From the NCBI GenBank assembly GCA_964495085.1, contig CAZBUK010000030.1, forward strand, positions 1 to 39,607: 39,607 nt of DNA. The letters are read 5' to 3'. Position numbers and translations under genes: made by a program. The notes beneath the pieces were generated by a model, which worked only from the letters and a program-made list of their open reading frames with translations, did no database searches and had not been told where the DNA came from. This document shows positions 33,439-39,607 of this stretch, piece by piece (position 1 is the first letter of the stretch; every line of letters starts with the position of its first letter). The DNA comes from CAZBUK01 sp964495085. Lineage in GTDB: Bacteria > Bacteroidota > Ignavibacteria > T3Sed10-11.

Positions 33439-34281
33439 TTATCGGGGTCGCTCGCCGAGATAGCTGGCGGCTTCGTCGACGGTAGTCCCGTCGTGAACGA
33501 TGCTCATCAACGCCTTCGTAATACCGTACGGATTCGCATGCTGGATGATATTTCTTCCGTATACGATGCCCGCCGCACCCTCCTGCAGCAATTCCCATGT
33601 TCTCGTCAGTATAACCCGGTCGTGGGCTTTACCCCCTCCCCGGACAAGCACCGGGATATCGCCTGCGATCTCCACAACCTTGTGGTAGTCCTTTGTCTCC
33701 GCGGTCGGATCCGCTTTGATGACGTCTGCGCCCAGTTCGACCGCCTGACGAACCAGCGGAATTATCTTTGCAGGATCGCCGTCCACCATATATCCTCCTG
33801 CCGATGTATTTTCCATGAAAACAAGCGGTTCTATCATGAGGGGCATACCGTACCGCTCGCACTCGGGCTTCAGCGCAAGAATATTTTGAATGCACTGGTC
33901 GGTAACTGCCGAAGCGCCGGGAATCCGGAACAGGTTTACGACTAAGCACACGGCATCCAGTCGCAGCGCCTGCTCCACAGCCCGGTCGATCATTCTGCTG
34001 AACGGGGTCTGCGGGAGCTCTTTGCCGTATACGTTCGCAGTATCGGTCCTCAGCACAAGCGAGGGTTTTTCCCTGCCGGTTTTCGATTGGAGATGACGCG
34101 CCTGTCCGATGGTGAGCTGAATAGCGTCGGGTGCGGCATCGACGATCGTATCGACCGCGGCGCGGATGTTCTCGATCCCCTGCAGAAACGCGTATTCGTT
34201 AAAGAAACCATGGTCGACGGCAACATCGAAACATCTGCCTGACTTCTTGTTGAAGAGACGATTGAGTCTGTAGTGCACCAT
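33439..34281 (-). CDS. DhnA/LsrF-type class I aldolase
   Basis: A 280-aa TIM-barrel enzyme of the DhnA class I aldolase family, in which a lysine forms a Schiff base with the substrate. The DHGF motif is at 23-26, the catalytic lysine is probably K189 in GADVIKADPT, and the phosphate-binding segment is GIVYGRNIIQ (238-247). The family includes fructose-1,6-bisphosphate aldolase of the archaeal type and LsrF, so the substrate is a phosphorylated ketose or related compound that cannot be fixed. It is upstream of a Gfo/Idh/MocA dehydrogenase. The gene has no clear Shine-Dalgarno site, and its promoter region borders the repeat elements. Confidence 0.9.
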   Translation of the reverse strand: MVHYRLNRLFNKKSGRCFDVAVDHGFFNEYAFLQGIENIRAAVDTIVDAAPDAIQLTIGQARHLQSKTGREKPSLVLRTDTANVYGKELPQTPFSRMIDRAVEQALRLDAVCLVVNLFRIPGASAVTDQCIQNILALKPECERYGMPLMIEPLVFMENTSAGGYMVDGDPAKIIPLVRQAVELGADVIKADPTAETKDYHKVVEIAGDIPVLVRGGGKAHDRVILTRTWELLQEGAAGIVYGRNIIQHANPYGITKALMSIVHDGTTVDEAASYLGERPR

Positions 34282-34431
34282 AGGGCCGTATCTTTCGTTT
34301 TATTATGTAAAGGGAACTGTAGCTTCGTACGACTTAGAAGGTACGGAAATTTTCCGACATTTTTATTCGGATCATGGTGCAAGGAGAGAGCTTATGAATC
34401 CTGCATCGCCGATTTATCTATGAAATATGCT

Positions 34432-34601
34432 TGCTACCAATATCGCACGCCTACGGCGTGCTTTTATTTCGACGAGAATCTCGCCCTGTTCCGAGAATTG
34501 GTATCGGGTTATTCTATAAAGTTCTCATCGCGTCTGTGTTGATAAACAGGCTGGATAATTCAGATTGCTATTCACGCCGGAGGCGTGAAATGTTGGTAGC
34601 A
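34432..34601. repeat. Palindromic repeat element, copy 1 (170 bp)
   Basis: The ends are inverted repeats TGCTACCAATAT and ATGTTGGTAGCA (one mismatch). Just inside are two hairpins, GCACGCCTACGGCGTGC (34445-34461) and TTCACGCCGGAGGCGTGAA (34571-34589). No protein is encoded. Copy 2 follows 131 bp later in the same orientation, with the two ends and hairpins nearly identical and the middle diverged. Confidence 0.8.
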
Positions 34602-34622
34602 CATCAATATCCATACATAGCG

Positions 34623-34711
34623 GCACCTCGGAGAGGTGCAATAATTGTTTCTCCGTTTATTAAAAATCCATGAACCAATCTACAAAAATATTGCGCCTCG
34701 CTGAGGCGCAA
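34623..34711. repeat. Related double-hairpin unit between the two copies
   Basis: GCACCTC-gga-GAGGTGC (34623-34639) and TTGCGCCTC-gct-GAGGCGCAA (34691-34711) are perfect inverted repeats separated by AT-rich DNA. They have the same hairpin-spacer-hairpin plan as the flanking elements but different sequence. Confidence 0.7.
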
Positions 34712-34732
34712 CGGTGATACTTGCTATATGCT

Positions 34733-34903
34733 TGCTACCAATATCGCACGCCTACGGCGTGCTCTTTACCCTACGGTACCATTCTCTCTTTTCCGAGAAT
34801 CGCCATCGGGCCGACGTGCCAAATTCTCGATCCGCCTCGACTGGTTTATAGACCGGATAATTCAGATCGTTACTCACGCCGGAGGCGTGAAATGTTGGAA
34901 GCA
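34733..34903. repeat. Palindromic repeat element, copy 2 (171 bp)
   Basis: TGCTACCAATAT (34733-34744) and ATGTTGGAAGCA (34892-34903) form the ends. The inner hairpins are GCACGCCTACGGCGTGC (34746-34762) and TCACGCCGGAGGCGTGA (34874-34890). The right end stops 22 bp before the promoter of the pabBC gene. The rest of the 34282-34926 gap holds no supported gene. Confidence 0.8.
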
Positions 34904-34925
34904 GAACATTATTCATCCAAAGGAA

Positions 34926-34956
34926 TTTGACCTCTAATCTCAAATATGTATATTTA
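34926..34956 (+). promoter_or_regulatory. FCB-type promoter of the pabBC gene
   Basis: TTTG (34926-34929), a 19-nt spacer and TATATTTA (34949-34956), one base from the Bacteroidota consensus TTTG-N19-TAnnTTTG. It puts the transcript start near 34961 and shows that the TTG at 34927 is a promoter element, not a start codon. Confidence 0.55.
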
Positions 34957-34965
34957 AATCTTTAC

Positions 34966-36771
34966 ATGAACACACTGCAGATGGAGAGCGCATTTATATT
35001 TTTAGACGGCGGAGCCGGAGGCGGCGACAGGGGATCCGAATCGTACTTTTTTTCGAATCCGATCAAGGTGATTACGGCCCGACTGGAGGATCTGACTCCC
35101 GATACGCTCACAGACATATTCCATGATATAGAGCGGCTCGCCGGGAAATATTACCTGGCGGGATACATCCCGTACGAGACTGGGTATCTGCTCCAGCCGA
35201 AATTATTCGGCGGACGCGAACAGGCAGCGGGTAGATTGTGGTTCGGCGCTTTCGAGGAACCTCTCGAAGAGGCGAATATCGAAACAGTTCGCAAGCTTGT
35301 ACCTGCATCGACGCTTCCTCCCGAAACCGGCGTCATTCGATCGGACACCGGATATGACGCCTACCGGCAGGCGGTCGAACGCATCAAGGAGTACATCGCG
35401 GCGGGAGATACGTACCAGGTGAATTATACGATGCGCCTCCGGTTTTCGTTCCGGGGATCCCCGCTTCTGCTTTATGAACGGCTGCGCGCATCGCAGCCGA
35501 CGGCATACGGCGCACTCATCCACCACGACGACGTATGGATATTATCCCTCTCTCCCGAGCTGTTCTTCCGAATCGAAGACGGCATCGTTACCGCCCGCCC
35601 GATGAAGGGCACCATGCCGCGCGGGAGAACGAACGATGAAGATGAGGAGATCGCCGAACGGCTCGCAAACGATCCCAAGAACCGCGCGGAGAATCTGATG
35701 ATCGTCGATCTCATGCGCAACGATATCGGGAGCATAGCCGATATCGGGAGCGTACGCGTGACATCGCTCTTCGACGTGGAACGCTACCGGACAGTGCACC
35801 AGATGACTTCGACGGTCCAGGGGCAACTGCGGAGCGATTGCACCCTCCCCGAAATGTTCCGCAGATTATTCCCCTCAGGATCGGTCACCGGCGCGCCCAA
35901 GCTGCGAACTATGAAGATCATCCGCAATCTCGAACATACGCCGCGCGGAGTGTATACGGGCGCGATCGGTTTCATATCCCCGAAGAAAAAAATCGTATTC
36001 AATATTCCCATCCGAACGATCGAGTTGACCGGAGAATCCGGCACCATGGGAATCGGCAGCGGCATCGTCTGGGATTCCGATCCGGCGGGTGAGTTCGAGG
36101 AATGTCTATTGAAGGCGAAATTTCTCACCGAGCCGGCGCAGCCGGTCCGGCTGATCGAATCCCTCCGGTATGAAAACGGATATCTCCGGCTTGCGGCGCA
36201 TCTCGAACGCCTGAAGAACTCGGCAAGATATTTCGGCATACGGTTCGATTCCGACCGTATCCATGAGCACCTGGAATCAAAGACCGCCTCGTTGAAATCC
36301 GGAACGGTCTATAAAGTCAGGATACTCGTCGATGACGCGGGTCGGATAGCGGTGGAGGCGGGACCGGTTCCTGCCATGCTACGGCAGCCCGTCGACGTAT
36401 TCATTTCGGATGAACGCGTGGATTCGCGCGACCGGTTTCTGTACCACAAGACAACCGCGCGTCCGTTGTACGACCGGATATATGCCGATGCGGCGGCGAG
36501 AGGATTTTTCGACGCGATCTTTCTGAACGAGAGAGATGAAATTACCGAAGGAGCGATCAGCAATGTCTATGTCGAGCGGGAAGGCAAACTCATCACTCCA
36601 CCGGTATCCTGCGGATTATTGAACGGCATATACAGACAATCTCTCCTGCAGGAAGGAAGGGCAACCGAGGGGATATTGAGAAGAGATGATCTGATCGATG
36701 CGAAACAGATCTTTCTCTCCAATTCAGTGAGAGGATTGGTGCTTGCACGGCTTCGCGATAGATATGAATGA
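34966..36771 (+). CDS. pabBC: Fused aminodeoxychorismate synthase component I and aminodeoxychorismate lyase
   Basis: About 601 aa joining two steps of 4-aminobenzoate synthesis for folate. Residues 1 to ~387 are the chorismate-binding PabB domain: RPMKGTMPRG with the active lysine K214, DLMRNDIG, and GSVTGAPK. Residues ~396-601 are the PLP class IV PabC domain, with the PLP-lysine K495 in YHKTTARPLYD and EGAISNVYVE ... TPPVSCGLLNGIYR. A separate PabA glutaminase is not in the window. Start choice: the TTG at 34927 is in the promoter. ATG 34966 would be nearly leaderless, and ATG 34981 is also possible. Neither has a Shine-Dalgarno site. The two-step fusion is known in several phyla. Confidence 0.93.
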   Translation: MNTLQMESAFIFLDGGAGGGDRGSESYFFSNPIKVITARLEDLTPDTLTDIFHDIERLAGKYYLAGYIPYETGYLLQPKLFGGREQAAGRLWFGAFEEPLEEANIETVRKLVPASTLPPETGVIRSDTGYDAYRQAVERIKEYIAAGDTYQVNYTMRLRFSFRGSPLLLYERLRASQPTAYGALIHHDDVWILSLSPELFFRIEDGIVTARPMKGTMPRGRTNDEDEEIAERLANDPKNRAENLMIVDLMRNDIGSIADIGSVRVTSLFDVERYRTVHQMTSTVQGQLRSDCTLPEMFRRLFPSGSVTGAPKLRTMKIIRNLEHTPRGVYTGAIGFISPKKKIVFNIPIRTIELTGESGTMGIGSGIVWDSDPAGEFEECLLKAKFLTEPAQPVRLIESLRYENGYLRLAAHLERLKNSARYFGIRFDSDRIHEHLESKTASLKSGTVYKVRILVDDAGRIAVEAGPVPAMLRQPVDVFISDERVDSRDRFLYHKTTARPLYDRIYADAAARGFFDAIFLNERDEITEGAISNVYVEREGKLITPPVSCGLLNGIYRQSLLQEGRATEGILRRDDLIDAKQIFLSNSVRGLVLARLRDRYE

Positions 36772-36783
36772 TGCCTGATCGTA

Positions 36784-37077
36784 TCACCGATTTCGCAGAT
36801 CGTCAAATCCGCGCCCGATGCGCAGCAGAACTTCTCGCGCATCGTCGATGCGACCTTGCTCGAGGTTCCGGATGGCCAGATCGATATCCTCCGACAAACC
36901 GGTAGGAAGATGTGCGGGGTCGTAGGTTGTCTGAAGCGTCCGGCAGCGCCGCATATGTTTCACCGCCCGTTTCAGAAACGTTTCCCCCTGCTCTTCCGTC
37001 AGCTTCGCCGCCTGAAACAATGCCTGCATGGCGTTGCTATGTTCGATGAGAATCTCTTGGATGTTTTTAATATCCAT
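36784..37077 (-). CDS. Small helical protein of unknown function
   Basis: 97 aa starting at the ATG at 37077 (MDIKNIQEILIEHSNAMQAL). A longer frame to 37452 runs antisense-like into the neighbour and has no protein character, so it is excluded. The product is predicted all-helical and charged, with one possible helical hairpin (AKLTEEQGETFLKRAVKHM) and a C-terminal LEQGRIDDAREVLLRIGRGFDDL helix that resembles a half-TPR. No Cys cluster, signal or membrane span is present. It lies 67 bp downstream of the AlaC-like gene, same strand, and may be co-transcribed. I do not recognise it. Confidence 0.65.
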   Translation of the reverse strand: MDIKNIQEILIEHSNAMQALFQAAKLTEEQGETFLKRAVKHMRRCRTLQTTYDPAHLPTGLSEDIDLAIRNLEQGRIDDAREVLLRIGRGFDDLRNR

Positions 37078-37144
37078 AAATACGTTCCACGGGCTGTTGA
37101 AAGCCGATCCGGTTAAAAACAGGAAATTTAAAACCGGGTTATCA

Positions 37145-38317
37145 TTATCTGGCGAACAATTTTCTGAGTCCCCGCAGCGCCTGTCTCGTCCGCTTCTCAT
37201 TCTCGACGAGGGCGAACCGGACGTACCCTTCCCCCTGGTGGCCGAATCCGATACCGGGCGATAGGGCCACGCTCGCCTCGCGCAGAGCCAGTTTGCAGAA
37301 CTCAAGCGATCCGAGATCCTGGTACAATTCGGGTATCTGCGTCCAGACGAACATCGTCCCGCGGGGTTTCGGACATTCCCAGCCGATACGGTTGAGACCG
37401 TCAACCAACACGTCGCGCCTCGATTTATAGGTCGCGACGGTCTCCGCGACACAATCCTGCGGGCCGTTCATCGCTATGATCGCGGCTATCTGAATCGGCT
37501 GGAACATGCCGTAGTCGAGATACGATTTGATACGCGCGAGGGCCGATATGATCTCCGCGTTTCCGACGCAGTATCCCACGCGCCATCCGGGCATGTTGTA
37601 CGATTTCGACATGCTGAAAAATTCCACCCCGACATCCTTCGCGCCGGGAATCTGCATCATCGAAGGGGCGGTATAGCCGTCGAACGTAAGGTCGGCATAT
37701 GCGAAATCGTGTATGACCATGATGTCGTTCTCCCGCGCGAACTGAACGACGCGATCGAAGAATTCGAGATCGACGGTATACCCCGTCGGATTGTGCGGGA
37801 ATGAGAGCAGCAGGAACCGCGGCCGCGGCCATGTCTCCCGGTACGCGCGGACGATTGCGGTGAAATAATCCCCTTCCGCGGTAAGCGGCACCGCCCGGAC
37901 GTTTGCGCCCGCGATAATCATGGAGTAGGTATGAATAGGGTAACTCGGATCGGGCACCAGCGCCATATCGCCCGGTTCTACGACCGCAAGCGCCAGGTGC
38001 GACAATCCCTCCTTCGCGCCGATCACCGCGATCGCTTCGCGTTCAGGATCTATTTGTATGTCGTACCGTTTCCGGTACCAGTCGGCGATGGCTCCGCGGA
38101 GTTTCGTTATGCCGCGCGACGCCGAGTAGCGGTGATTCTTCGGTTTGCGCGCCGCTTCGATCAACTTATCAACGACATGCTCGGGGGCGGCGAGATCGGG
38201 ATTCCCCATGCCGAAATCAATGATGTCTTCGCCGCGTGCGCGCGCCTCGTGTTTCAGTTCATTCACGATCGTGAACACGTACGGAGGGAGCCGGTCGATC
38301 CGGTAGAATCTTCGCAT
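37145..38317 (-). CDS. alaC: AlaC-like class I aminotransferase
   Basis: A 390-aa fold-type I PLP transaminase. The N-terminus RRFYRIDRLPPYVFTIVNELKHEARARGEDIIDFGMGNPD is typical of the alanine/LL-diaminopimelate aminotransferase branch, and SFPHNPTGY and the PLP lysine K238 (SMSKSYNMPGWRVGY) are as in AlaC. AlaC interconverts pyruvate and alanine with glutamate. A closely related protein, DapL, makes LL-diaminopimelate, and sequence alone does not exclude that reaction. One base separates its ATG from the TadA stop codon, so tadA and alaC form an operon. Confidence 0.88.
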   Translation of the reverse strand: MRRFYRIDRLPPYVFTIVNELKHEARARGEDIIDFGMGNPDLAAPEHVVDKLIEAARKPKNHRYSASRGITKLRGAIADWYRKRYDIQIDPEREAIAVIGAKEGLSHLALAVVEPGDMALVPDPSYPIHTYSMIIAGANVRAVPLTAEGDYFTAIVRAYRETWPRPRFLLLSFPHNPTGYTVDLEFFDRVVQFARENDIMVIHDFAYADLTFDGYTAPSMMQIPGAKDVGVEFFSMSKSYNMPGWRVGYCVGNAEIISALARIKSYLDYGMFQPIQIAAIIAMNGPQDCVAETVATYKSRRDVLVDGLNRIGWECPKPRGTMFVWTQIPELYQDLGSLEFCKLALREASVALSPGIGFGHQGEGYVRFALVENEKRTRQALRGLRKLFAR

Positions 38318-38318
38318 G

Positions 38319-38813
38319 TCAGTTTCTTCCTATACCCGGTGTATCGATGTCGGATCCCGACCGTTTGAGTGCGAAGAACTCGCGGAGGAGACCACCGCAC
38401 TTATCGTCGAGCACGCCGGCGATCGTCCGGACATGGTGATTCAGCCGGCTGTCGGCTGTGATATTATAGATGGTTCCGCATGCTCCGGCTTTCGGATCGA
38501 ATGCACCGAAGACGAGCGTGGGGATTCTTGCGAGCACGATTGCACCGGCGCACATCGGACAGGGCTCGAGCGTGACATAGAGCGTGCAATCGTCGAGCCG
38601 TTTCGACCGGAGCTGTGCTGCCGCGGCGGTAATCGCGATGATCTCGGCGTGAGCGGTAGGATCGTTCAGGGTTTCGTTCTGATTATACCCCTTCCCGATA
38701 ATCCTGTTTTCCCTGACGATGACGCATCCGACGGGCACTTCGATCTGATCGAACGCTTTCTCCGCCTCGCGAAGGGCAAGTTCCATCCATTGCTCGTGTC
38801 GGGTCATGCTCAT
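38319..38813 (-). CDS. tadA: tRNA-specific adenosine deaminase TadA
   Basis: A 164-aa zinc deaminase that converts adenosine 34 of tRNA-Arg(ACG) to inosine, needed to read CGN codons. The zinc motif HAE (H55, catalytic E57) and PCPMC (C85, C88) match the family, as do the N-terminal WMELALREAEKA helix and GxxVPVGCVIV. Length is normal. The next gene upstream on the strand is a tRNA-Arg (UCG), a separate unit closed by its own terminator. The gene is followed after 1 bp by the AlaC-like gene. Confidence 0.96.
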   Translation of the reverse strand: MSMTRHEQWMELALREAEKAFDQIEVPVGCVIVRENRIIGKGYNQNETLNDPTAHAEIIAITAAAAQLRSKRLDDCTLYVTLEPCPMCAGAIVLARIPTLVFGAFDPKAGACGTIYNITADSRLNHHVRTIAGVLDDKCGGLLREFFALKRSGSDIDTPGIGRN

Positions 38814-38867
38814 TGTATCAAATTTCGAATTTCAGATTCCGTGCTTCGGATTACGAAATACGTGCTT

Positions 38868-38913
38868 CTAAAATAAAAAGCCCACATTCCCGGCACTGCC
38901 GGTTTTGTGGGCA
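38868..38913 (-). terminator. Terminator of the tRNA-Arg transcript
   Basis: Read on the minus strand, GCCCACA and TGTGGGC pair around an inner CCGGC/GCCGG, followed by TTTTTATTTT. It begins 5 nt beyond the tRNA CCA end and precedes tadA. Confidence 0.9.
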
Positions 38914-38917
38914 TTTG

Positions 38918-38994
38918 TGGTACGCCCGTAGGGATTCGAACCCCAAACCCTCAGATCCGAAGTCTGATGCTCTATCCAATTGAGCTACGGGCGC
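38918..38994 (-). tRNA. tRNA-Arg (anticodon UCG)
   Basis: A 77-nt cloverleaf including an encoded CCA. The acceptor stem is GCGCCCG/CGGGCGU with one G-U pair at position 1-72. The anticodon stem TCAGA/TCTGA encloses CTTCGGA, anticodon UCG, reading CGA. The T-arm GGGGTTCGAATCCC is present. The tRNA stands alone, with a terminator immediately downstream and no integrase next to it. Confidence 0.97.
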
Positions 38995-39364
38995 ATTGGT
39001 ATCTGTACTGAATTTTCTTTTCTGCGCTCGATACGGCTGCTTACGGAAACGTTTTACAAGCTAAAAAATTTGTATATGAAAAGCAATTAAATCTCGACAA
39101 TCCGCATCTTCATGTATCAAGAGCAGGCGCTGCATAATTTAGTATCGCACGCCATTGGTGTCCAAAATAATTATTTGTTAAGTGAACATAGTTGTCGAAG
39201 ATTGCATTGGAAAAGGTAAAACTTTATGATATACAAACTATGGTCTCAGTATGATTTATTACTTCAGAAGCTTATGAAATGAGAGTTATCGCAGAATATA
39301 TTCAGATATATTTGAATTATTGTTGCTGTCTATCCTGTTTGGGAGTGGTCGTAAATGATATATA
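38995..39364. other. AT-rich non-coding region right of the tRNA
   Basis: About 370 bp without any supported gene. The base composition is clearly more AT-rich than the coding parts of the window. The promoter of tRNA-Arg should lie at its left end on the minus strand, but I see no convincing pair of elements. Confidence 0.5.
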
Positions 39365-39465
39365 TCCGGTATCTACCCGGCAGCCTCACCCCCGGCCCCT
39401 CTCCGCCATCGGCGGAGAGGGGAGTCAGGGGTGGGATAATTTTCTAGCAATGTGAATACAATTAT
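39365..39465. repeat. Direct repeat with a 12-bp hairpin, copy A
   Basis: The unit runs from TCCGG to the ACAATTAT end. At its centre CCCCTCTCCGCC pairs with GGCGGAGAGGGG around ATC (39396-39422), with outer CACCCC/GGGGTG pairing. Copy B follows with a 142-bp period. Confidence 0.75.
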
Positions 39466-39506
39466 AGATTAAAATTCTTTTTATTACCAACTGACAATGT
39501 CACGGA

Positions 39507-39607
39507 TCCGGCATCAATCCAGCAGCCTCACCTCAGGCCCCTCTCCGCAATCGGCGGAGAGGGGAGTCAGGAGTGGGATAACTTTCTAGCAATGTGAATA
39601 CAATTAT
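39507..39607. repeat. Direct repeat with hairpin, copy B, reaching the window end
   Basis: Nearly identical to copy A over 101 bp. The hairpin CCCCTCTCCGC/GCGGAGAGGGG (39538-39548 and 39554-39564) has a 5-nt loop. The array may continue past the window. Confidence 0.75.

Noticed and set aside
34431..34937. Several open frames of about 70-80 aa in the repeat region
   Set aside because: They coincide with the palindromic elements, differ between copies, and have no ribosome binding sites; they are likely translated repeat DNA.
34927..34965. TTG start for pabBC
   Set aside because: The codon lies inside the TTTG element of a near-consensus promoter; an RNA starting near 34961 would not include it.
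37078..37452. N-terminal extension of the 97-aa protein to 222 aa
   Set aside because: The extra 125 residues overlap the AlaC-like gene in another frame and are Arg/Ser-rich without structure.
38918..39607. tRNA-linked genomic island
   Set aside because: AT-rich DNA and repeats follow the tRNA, but no integrase, attachment-site copy or cargo gene is visible.
34432..39607. CRISPR-like arrays
   Set aside because: The repeats are few, long and palindromic with non-unique spacers, and no cas genes are present.

Overview
The window is a gene-dense piece of bacterial chromosome with about 31 protein genes, one tRNA, several intrinsic terminators, two kinds of short palindromic repeats and one strongly structured intergenic leader. 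The best guess for the host is a member of the Fibrobacterota-Chlorobiota-Bacteroidota (FCB) superphylum or a neighbouring candidate phylum. This rests on gene content: leucine dehydrogenase, a GH97 enzyme, a TolB-like Ser/Thr kinase with TPRs, a bifunctional homocysteine methyltransferase/MTHFR, and many secreted barrel-like proteins. It also rests on three promoter candidates resembling the Bacteroidota TTTG-N19-TAnnTTTG pattern. Against a classical Bacteroidota host, many genes have good Shine-Dalgarno sites and some promoters look like ordinary sigma-70 (TTGnnn-N17-TATnnT). The assignment is inference.

Layout. 1-9.5 kb (+): a partial TPR protein, an unrecognised protein with a very long acidic middle, Obg GTPase, leucine dehydrogenase, NusB, and an MFS/UMF1-type transporter overlapping nusB. 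9.8-11.7 kb (+): an aromatic-rich secreted, probably outer-membrane protein, followed by a hairpin terminator. 11.9-15.8 kb (-): an S9 peptidase, a two-domain class II aldolase and a DinB-like protein, closely spaced. 16-18.4 kb (-): a homocysteine methyltransferase/MTHFR translationally coupled to a small class II aldolase. 18.5-22.3 kb (+): a DUF4920-like lipoprotein, a divergent sigma-factor-like protein, a ZAS-type anti-sigma protein, a lipoprotein and a small barrel. 22.3-26.8 kb (-): ornithine aminotransferase, a YdeI-like protein, a cupin and a GH97 glycosidase. 26.8-30.5 kb (+): a structured leader, a cold shock protein, and a kinase-TolB-TPR protein. 30.5-34.3 kb (-): a beta-helix-like membrane protein, a Gfo/Idh/MocA oxidoreductase and a DhnA-type aldolase. 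34.3-34.9 kb: two 170-bp palindromic repeat elements. 34.9-36.8 kb (+): a PabB-PabC fusion. 36.8-39 kb (-): a 97-aa protein, an AlaC-like aminotransferase, TadA and tRNA-Arg(UCG). 39-39.6 kb: AT-rich non-coding DNA ending in a 142-bp-period repeat.

How it fits together. Most of the window is core metabolism and housekeeping: amino-acid nitrogen (leucine DH, RocD, AlaC), one-carbon and folate metabolism (homocysteine methyltransferase/MTHFR, PabBC), and translation or transcription (Obg, NusB, TadA, tRNA, Csp). Signalling and envelope modules are set between these. No phage, integrase, transposase, CRISPR array or defence island is visible.

No complete new system can be claimed. The places most worth a second look are: the structured RNA before the cold shock gene; the region-4-deficient sigma/anti-sigma cassette with its downstream envelope genes; the coupled methionine-cycle gene and aldolase; the acidic protein before obg; and the palindromic repeats that abut the pabBC promoter.
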